Positions 56,942 through 64,000 of a stretch of DNA of 64,000 nucleotides are shown piece by piece. The DNA comes from Oenanthe sinensis (lineage: Eukaryota > Streptophyta > Magnoliopsida > Apiales > Apiaceae). Under the pieces are notes generated by a model. The model saw only the letters and a list, made by a program, of their open reading frames with translations. It had not been told where the DNA came from and did no database searches. The stretch spans positions 48,606,786-48,670,785 of the forward strand of contig CM053803.1 of NCBI GenBank assembly GCA_028671895.1, given 5' to 3'. Position 1 is the first letter of the stretch. The number at the start of each line of letters is the position of its first letter. Made by a program: the position numbers and the translations under genes.

Positions 56942-59323
56942 ATGAGTGCACAGAAAGTAAGCAGCATAAAAATACTCACCTTTGACAAAGAACATTACAA
57001 CCTTTGGAAATGAAAAATGATGTTATTCATAAAAACAGCCAATCCTCTTTATCCTGGAATACTGGAAAACGGTCCTTTCATTCCCCAGACATATGTACCT
57101 TTCAGCTGGTGTCAAAGACAAATTCTGGTGTCTCAGTATGAAGCCTTCATGGGTAAACCAAGTGAAGGGTTGACTGAGATGTTTGAGAGGTTTAACAGGT
57201 TGATAAATGACTTGCAGCTGCATGGAAAGTTTTATGACAAAAAGGAGGTAAACATGAAATTCATGTTGACACTTCCTAACCACCTGGAGCACAAGGTTTC
57301 TGCCATAAGAGAAGGAATGGATTTATCAAAAGTTTCTCTTGAAACTTTATATGGCATACTCAAAACCTATGAACTAGAGTTGCTACAGAAGAGAGCCATT
57401 CAAGCTGGTCAAAAAGGAAAAATGGCTAACACATCAAATGCTTTAGTAGCTCAAGATCCACATGTGATGCAGCTCAAGGAATCTCAGCATCAACAACAAA
57501 TCAAGATTGAAGAAATCACAGATGAAGATGAAAGTGTGACTTTGGAACTCAAGGATGGTGAAGAAGATGAGTTCTACACTTTGGAGGAACTGGATAACAT
57601 GGAAAATAAAATAATGGCCTACATGGCAAGAAAGTTCTCCAATCTGAGATTCAAGAAGAACAAAGCTTTCAAACCCAGAGGACAAAGCTCCAGGTTCAAC
57701 AAGCCAAATTTCTCAAAACCTGGAGGAAGTGGCAAAGGTGGATACAAAACAGATATGGTGGACAGATCCAAGATAAGGTGTTACAATTGCAATGAAATGG
57801 GGCATTTTGCAACTGAATGCAAGAAGCCAAAACAAGTGAGAAGAAATGACAATGACTATGAGGAACTCAAAGCAAAGTATGAAGCCCTGTTGAAAAAGCA
57901 ACAAGGAAGAGCCTTTGTGGCTGAAGGAAAGTGTTGGGAAGACTCAGATGAAGAAGAAGAAGAAGAATATGAGAATCTTGCTCTCATGGCAAACTCAGGA
58001 GAAGGTTCATCTTCTTCATCAAGTCAGGTACCCTTTCTTACTACTGTTGATATGACTACATCTCATTATAAGAAAACTGTTGAAAGTCTAAGTTCTGAAA
58101 TTTTTAATATTCATACAAGCATGTTAGCTGCTAATGAGGAAATAGATAAATTGTCTAGTGCTAATGAGTTATTAAAAATTAGGAATCATGAACTAGAACT
58201 AAAACAGAATGCTTTTGAGTCCTTACAGCAAGAAAATGAGATTCTTAAGAACAAGATTGTTTGTGCTTCTCAGATTGAAGAATTTCTTAGAAAACAGATT
58301 TCTGAGAATGATCTAAAAATCAAGGCCTATAAGAATTCCTCCTCTTTGTTAAAATCTTACCATGATAATAATACTGAAAATCAAAAGGTAGGTATAGGTT
58401 TTAACTATGAGAAGAAATCTGGAAAAAAACAGGTTGAAGAAGAAGAAGTCATACATACTGTCAAACCATCCATTATAAAGAAGGTTAAGAATCCATTGTT
58501 CAAAAAGGGTGAATTTGAGTTTGATGAGGAAGCTTTAGTAATCAGACAAGAGATAGATGATGAGGAAAATGATGCTATCAGAAAAACCTTTAAGGCAAAT
58601 GATACTGTCAAAAATCCCAAGACAGTTAGTTTTGACTCTGACAATAACCTTTGTTTAAAAGATACTGTCAATACTGGCTCGACAGTAAGTTCAGAAGATG
58701 CTGTCAAGACTGTAAGATCCAAACTTACTGTCAAGACAACTCCATCTAAACCTACTGTCAACTCCAGCATGACAGTAACTTCTAAACATACTGTCATGAA
58801 GACCATGAAGAACAGAAATGGAAAATTGGGGATAAAGAAGAAGAATAATTATGATTATATTCCTAATGCTCCTAGAAAGTTGTGCAATAACTGTGGGTCT
58901 TCTAGTCATCTAACTCATGTTTGCAACAAGGATAAATCTATTGATAAGAATGCTACATCTAGCAATGGAAATTTACAAGGCATGCCTTTAAAGAACAAAC
59001 AAGTAACTCACTGTGGTGACTTTGATTGTATTTCATGCAAAATGAATTTGAAGAGTGTTTGCTTTAATCTGCCTTTTACTAGTAATCAAAAATGCTTGCA
59101 TAATAATGCTAAAATTGGAAAGGCAAAGACTCCAAGTCCTCCTAAAGTTAGGATGGATAAGTCACCCAAGAACAAAGCTATCAAACCTAAATTCAAAACT
59201 GAATGGGTGGCTACAGGAGTCTTGTTAAAAGCAAAAGAAAGAAGTACAACTGAATCAACTTCAAACTGTGATTTAGCTAAACAAGATGGACCCAATGAAA
59301 GTTGGGTACCAAAAGTAACTTGA
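56942..59323 (+). pseudogene. Gag of element C
   Basis: The homologous start is ATG 56942 (MSAQKVSSIKILTFDKEHYN), with a TGA at 57011-57013. From 57017 the frame is open for 768 codons. Between QTYVPF and RQILVSQYEAF about 75-80 residues of the UBN2 domain, present in element B, are missing. Then come LTLPNHLEHKVSAIREG, an acidic segment, the zinc knuckle CYNCNEMGHFATEC (about residues 255-268 of the open frame), a coiled coil, a TV-repeat segment (58450-58800) and two more Cys clusters, CNNCGSSSHLTHVC and CGDFDCISC. It ends WVPKVT where B and the pol frame indicate WVPKSNLS: a one-base loss in an A run shifts it out of the pol frame. Confidence 0.85.
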
Positions 59324-62300
59324 GTTGTTTTGCTTTGCAGGGCAACAGGAAAAATAAAAGAATCATGTGGATCATTGATAGTGGATGCTCAGGACACATG
59401 ACAGGTGATAAAGCCCTGCTATCACAGTTCAAGGAAATGGTTGGCCCTTGTGTAACCTTTGGTGATAATAACATTGGTTTCACAATGGGATATGGCATAC
59501 TGGAAGTTGGAAACTTGAAAATTTAGAAAATTGCTCTAGTAAATGGATTGAAGCACAATTTTTTGAGTGTAACTCAATTTTGTGAAAGAGGTTTCAAAGT
59601 TGGTTTTGATCAAGACAGATGCTCCATTATCAACAAAAAGACAGGGGAAGAAGCTCTTCAAGGTGTAAGGAAAGGAAGCCTCTACATTGCTGACTTGGAT
59701 TCTGTAAGGAAAGACAAGGTCTACTATTTTTACAGTAAGGCCTCTTCAACTGAAAGTTGGTTATGGCATAAGAAGCTCTCTCATTTGAATTTCAAAGTAA
59801 TGAATCATCTAATGAAGAGAGAGTTGGTGAAAGGGCTACCTCAACTTGAATTCTGTCAAGAAGGATTGTGTGATGATTGCCAGAAAGGGAAACTAATGAG
59901 AGCTGCTCATAAAAGCACTCCTAGTGGTTCAATTAATGAAGCATTTCAACTAATTCACATGGACTTATTTGGTCCTGTGAATGTACAATCACTGGCAAGA
60001 AAAAGATATGCCTTAGTAATGGTTGATGATTTCTCAAGATACACTTGGGTGAGGTTTCTAGCATCCAAGGATGGAGCTGCACAAGAAATTATTGATTTGG
60101 TTAGGGTTCTAGACAAGAATCCCAAGTACAAAGTGCAGACTTTGAGAAGTAATAATGGTACTGAGTTCAAAAACAGTATCATGAATGATTTCTGCAAAGA
60201 CAATGGAATCACTTAACAATTCTCTGCACAAAGAACACCTCAGTAAAATGGTATTGTGGAAAGGAAAAATAGAACTCTTATTGAGGCTACAAGAACAATG
60301 TTGAGTGAAGCAAAACTTCCTACTTATTTCTGGGGTGAAACAATTAATACAGCCTGTTACACTCAAAACATGATTGTAGTCAACAAAGCCTATGAGAAGA
60401 CACCCTATGAATTGCTTACAGGAAGGAGACCAACTGTCAACTATTTTCATGTCTTTGGAAGCAAGTGCTACTACATGAAAGATTCAACTGAGATCAAAAG
60501 AAAGTTTGATACTAAAGCACCTGAAGGAATCTTCATGGGGTATGGTATTGACATGACTGCATATAGAGTCTACATCATTGATCACAAGCCTGTGGAGGAG
60601 AGTGTAAATGTCACCTTTGATGAAACTAAATTTCCTGGAATTGAAGGAAGTCAAGAAATAGAAGCTTTAGCCTTTAAAAATCAAGGCTATCTAGAAGAGA
60701 TTGAAGAGGATTCACCAAGTATTGATTACACAATTTCTGGTCCAACAATGGTTCCCAACACTTCTGGAGAAAATGAAGGAACTGCCCAAATAACTGATTT
60801 TTCTGGGAATGTTCCAATGAATAGTGGACTTGAAGAAATTGATGATGTCAACAGTGCAAGAACAAAAGAAGCTGTCAATCAACAAAATGTTGAAGACTCT
60901 AGTGACTCTTTAAGAGGAACAAAATGGAACAGAGATCACACTAATGATTTAATCATTGGTGATCCAGGAACTGGAGTCAAAACAAGAAGAAATGTTGCCA
61001 ATGAATGCATGTACTCTTATTTTCTATCTCAAACAGAACCTAAAACTCTAGAAGAAGCTCTAGCTGATCCATATTGGATTAATGCTATGCAAGAGGAGCT
61101 GAATCAATTTGAAAGAAGCTGTGTTTGGGAGTTGGTGCCTAGGCCAAAGAACAAATCCATAATAGGCACCAAATGGGTTTATAGGAACAAGATGGATGAT
61201 TGTGGTACTGTTACAAGGAACAAAGCAAGGCTGGTGGCAAAAGGCTACTGTCAACAGGAAGGGATTGATTATGATGAAACATTTTCTCCTGTTGCCTGAC
61301 TTGAGGCAATAAGAATCTTTTTGGCTTTTGCTGCATTCAACAACTTCAAGGTTTTTCAAATGGATGTTAAGAGTGCTTTCCTAAATGGAGAGTTAGAAGA
61401 AGAAGTGTATGTTGAACAGCCCCCAGGCTTTGAAGATCCAAAGATGAAAAACTTTGGGTACAGACTACTCAAGGCATTGTATGGTCTAAAGCAAGCACCA
61501 AGGGCCTGGTATGATACTCTTTCCAAGTTTCTTCTTGATAATAACTTTACAAGAGGGATTGTGGATAAAACTCTTTTCTACATAAAACATGGAAATGATA
61601 TCATTCTAGTCCAAGTATATGTTGATGAGATTATCTTTGGTTCAACAAATGAAGATTTATGAAAGAAATTCTCTAAGTTAATGCAGAACAAATATGAGAT
61701 GAGTATGATGGGTGAACTAGTATTCTTTCTTGGACTTCAAGTCTATCAAAAAGAAGATGGAATATTTATCTGCCAAACTAAGTATGCTAAAGATCTCTTG
61801 AAAAGATTTGATATGGAAGACTCATCTCCTGCAAAAACTCCAATCTCAACAGCAACTCAACTTGACAAGGATCCAAAAGGAAAGAAGGTGGGCAACAAGA
61901 TGTATAGAGGAATGATTGGATCTCTCATCTACCTAATAGCTAGCAGGCCTGACATAATGTTTACAACGGGTTTGCGTGCAAGGTTTCAGTCTGATCCAAA
62001 GGAGTCACATTTAATGGCAGTAAAAAGAATTCTCAGATATGTAAAAGGCACTCAAAACTTAGGCCTTTGGTATCCTAAGGATTCTGGTTTTGACTTGGTT
62101 GGATATTCAGACTCAGACTATGCAGGGTGCAGAATAGACAGAAAGAGTACCACGGGAAGCTGTCAGTTTTTGGGAGAGAGATTGGTCTCATGGTTTAGCA
62201 AGAAGCAGCATTCAGTGTCAAATTCAACTACAGAGGCTGAATATATTACAGCCGGTAGTTGCGGTGATCAGCTTCTTTGGATGAGGAACCAGCTATTGGA

Positions 62301-62565
62301 CTATGGGTTGACACTGCAAGAAATTCCTATATTTTGTGACAACACAAGTGCTATAGCAATCTCTGAGAATCCGGTTCAACATTCCAAAACTAAGCACATT
62401 GACATCAGACATCATTTCATTAGAGAGCATGTAGAGGAAGGCACAATCAAGCTAATCTATGTGCCCACGGAGAAGCAACTTGCAGACATTTTTACCAAAC
62501 CATTGGATGGAAAGACATTCAACAGGCTAGTGAGTGAATTGGGTATGTTAAATTTAACATGTTGA
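59302..62565 (+). pseudogene. Pol of element C: protease, integrase, RT, RNase H
   Basis: A single frame with stops at 59524 (TAG), 60214 (TAA), 60244 (TAA), 61297 (TGA) and 61660 (TGA). Domains in order: protease MWIIDSGCSGHMTG near 59370; GAG pre-integrase with WHKKLSHLNFK and CDDCQKGK (59762-59890); integrase with HMDLFGPV near 59957, RSNNGTEF near 60147 and VERKNRTLIEA near 60253; RT with GTKWVYRNKM, FQMDVKSAFLNGELEEEVYV and YVDEIIFGS near 61618; RNase H with SDSDYAGC, TTEAEYITAGS, FCDNTSAI and KHIDIRHHF. The second integrase Asp is Asn (RSNN for RSDN) and the RT motif YVDD is YVDE, so both enzymes are inactive even if the stops were read through. Confidence 0.9.
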
Positions 62566-63325
62566 TGTAATTCTATTTAGTTGATCAAAAATTTAGTTAA
62601 CTGAATTTCACTGTGAATTAATGGCCTCTAGAGGTGTTTTGATTTCTATCACAGTGAAAAGACATGAGGATAATTAACTGAGAGGTTAACTAATTGATTT
62701 TTAAGTAACTTGATAAAAAGTACTGTCACAGTTCTTGACAGTATGTTTTATCTATACCTATCATATGGTAACAAGTTACTGTCAAAATCTGTGAAAACAT
62801 ACTATCACATGTTTAAGAAGTCTTGACAGTATGTTTTACGGGATTAAAACTTACTGTCGAATTCTGTGGAACCTATTGTCAAAAGGCTGTGAAGCCTTGA
62901 CAGTAAAGTATGCGGAAATGAAACTTACTGTCAAATTCTAAAACTTACTGTCAGAATTCTCTAACAGTACAGTTTTTAAAATCGTCGCATAACATACTGT
63001 CAATGATTAAATATTAGGGTTATTCATTTTATATTCTCTAACCTCTAATGTTATTGTCAAGAGTGTTTGTGATTTCTAGAGCAGAAGTTACTGTCAAGGA
63101 ATGGAACTTGAAGACAACTGTCACTTTAAATCGTTTAAAATTCCTTCTTGACAGTATCTTTTTCATATCATACATATACAAACAGTTTAAATCTCTCACA
63201 CTCTTTATTTCTCTTTAAACTCCAAATATTCTAACGCCCTAGAAACCCTCTACTTTCTCAGCAACTTCTTCTCTAAATCGTTCTTCAATCTTTTAAACCT
63301 AAATCTTAACCATTTTCTTTCAACC
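62566..63325 (+). promoter_or_regulatory. Spacer of element C with TACTGTCA cluster and leader
   Basis: Ten exact copies of TACTGTCA or TGACAGTA lie between 62721 and 63156 (62721, 62736, 62777, 62824, 62898, 62926, 62946, 62995, 63089, 63149), in both orientations. They are followed by a TATA-like CATACATATACAAAC (63169-63184) and about 140 bases of pyrimidine-rich leader (CTCTCACACTCTTTATTTCT, CTTCTTCTCTAAATCG) up to CAACCATGTCTG. This is the layout of a plant promoter plus 5' UTR for the extra ORF. Only pol, and no LTR, lies directly upstream. Confidence 0.65.
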
Positions 63326-64000
63326 ATGTCTGGACCCCAAATCATTTATTCTCTTGCCCAAACCAACTTCACCACCATGGCTTCAGTTGGTGAAGCTAGA
63401 GAAGCCTTCAAACCTCTTGTTGGCTTCATGAACAACTCATATCTCACCTATGCCCTAACTGCAAGTCCTCACCTGGAAATCCCAAGACTCTCTCATTTCT
63501 GGACCTCTGCAGTATGTGAGGGGGAGCAAGATGCTAGCTCTATCTCTTTTCAAATCAATGGTACCTCTTACACCATTGATTCCTCTCACATAAATGAAGC
63601 TCTTCATGTAGAAGAGGCTGAAGGCTTTCCATTTACAGAGCCTGCGAGTGAAGAAAAACTTGCCAAGTTCTTAAAGATGATTGGGTATACTGGACCCAAG
63701 CTGAATGCAAATAATGATGAATGGTATCCTTCGGGAGGCATGGACAGAAAGTACCTAAACAAAGAATGGAGCATGATGTTAGATTCTGTCTCTCGGTCCA
63801 TGTCAAGCAAAACTAGCGGCTGGAATGAAGTGCCAGCCTACATCAGGAAGATTGTGCATTCCATGGTGCACAATTACAGAATTAATATTGGGAAGCTCCT
63901 GATGCCCCTATTCAAGCTGGTGCTGGGAAAGAAAGAAGCCAGGAAACCGGTAATTTACTATCCTAGATTTTTTATGCTTATAATTAACTCTGTTGTAGGC
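63326..64000 (+). CDS. Extra downstream ORF of element C (unknown function, partial)
   Basis: ATG 63326 in a good plant context (CAACCATGTC) opens a frame that runs 225 codons without a stop to the window edge. It starts MSGPQIIYSLAQTNFTTM. Later blocks are SFQINGTSYTIDSSHINEAL (compare VQFSFTIGEHEYMVTEDDVN of element B), KIVHSMVHNYRINIGKLLMP and VIYYPRFFMLIINSVV (compare MRINFGKLVLAKIIKK and YYPRFLMLFINDLV of B). The order and spacing of these blocks agree, so the two ORFs are homologous. There is no signal peptide, membrane segment or catalytic motif in the visible part. By position it corresponds to the 'env-like' slot of SIRE elements, but nothing here looks like an envelope protein. It is undamaged in the visible part, unlike pol upstream. 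Confidence 0.75.
   Translation, partial: MSGPQIIYSLAQTNFTTMASVGEAREAFKPLVGFMNNSYLTYALTASPHLEIPRLSHFWTSAVCEGEQDASSISFQINGTSYTIDSSHINEALHVEEAEGFPFTEPASEEKLAKFLKMIGYTGPKLNANNDEWYPSGGMDRKYLNKEWSMMLDSVSRSMSSKTSGWNEVPAYIRKIVHSMVHNYRINIGKLLMPLFKLVLGKKEARKPVIYYPRFFMLIINSVVG

Larger units (their letters stand above)
55997..64000 (+). mobile_element. SIRE-like Copia element C (right end outside the window)
   Basis: The youngest layer of the nest. It has a 5' LTR (55997-56890), primer-binding site, gag, pol, a repeat-rich spacer and an extra ORF that is still open at 64000. CAAAA (55992-55996) is the left copy of the expected 5-bp duplication. Integrase and RT active sites are mutated and several stops interrupt pol, so the copy is dead. 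Confidence 0.85.

Noticed and set aside
59295..59330. Gag and pol of element C overlap in different frames, suggesting programmed frameshifting.
   Set aside because: Element B has gag and pol in one frame, and the C sequence around the overlap (WVPK then SNLS when read across an A run) is explained by loss of a single A. It is decay, not a recoding site.
1..64000. CRISPR arrays, bacterial operons, tRNA or rRNA genes.
   Set aside because: None seen. The only tRNA-like signals are primer-binding sites and a SINE-type B box.

Overview
The window looks like plant nuclear DNA. It is AT-rich, it carries one intron-rich gene whose product matches plant acid alpha-galactosidases, and almost everything else is transposable elements of plant types (Copia, Gypsy, hAT, Mutator, Helitron, MITEs). 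The element types (SIRE-like Copia with an extra downstream ORF) fit an asterid eudicot, but the species cannot be read from the sequence.

Left flank, 1-8.5 kb: a decayed hAT transposon (176-3147, 8-bp target duplication) split by a solo LTR (1218-2238); a tandem array with a unit of about 168 bp (4863-6833), itself broken by a Mutator-type MITE and a Helitron; then a Copia LTR remnant broken by a long-TIR Mutator-type fold-back element (6893-7830).

Centre, 8.5-32.3 kb: one complete host gene on the minus strand, an alpha-galactosidase (GH27) of 15 exons. All exons splice by GT-AG into an uninterrupted 417-codon frame. Introns 2, 9, 11 and 13 are loaded with elements. The most striking is a 209-bp MITE in intron 2 (perfect 9-bp duplication) that was later hit by a 7.4-kb Gypsy element (perfect 5-bp duplication, antisense to the gene).

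33.5-42.5 kb: a Mutator-type MITE and, 155 bp away, a 2.97-kb MULE with related ends that carries a broken PB1-like ORF and, on the opposite strand, a broken GRF zinc-finger gene; then a second Gypsy LTR, a Copia remnant and a SINE-like piece.

42.5-64 kb: a nest of Copia elements four levels deep. A truncated LTR (42560-43371) is interrupted by Copia A (43372 on). Copia A is interrupted by a minus-strand SIRE-like element B (44940 on). The 5' LTR of B is interrupted by a plus-strand SIRE-like element C (55997 on), which runs off the right edge. B and C both carry, downstream of pol, a homologous extra ORF of unknown function. In both, a dense cluster of short repeats lies just upstream of that ORF and the same motif is repeated in the LTR, but B and C use unrelated motifs (TCGGTATTACC in B, TACTGTCA in C). 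This paired design is the most interesting thing in the window. All coordinates and comparisons were made by eye; no database search was possible.
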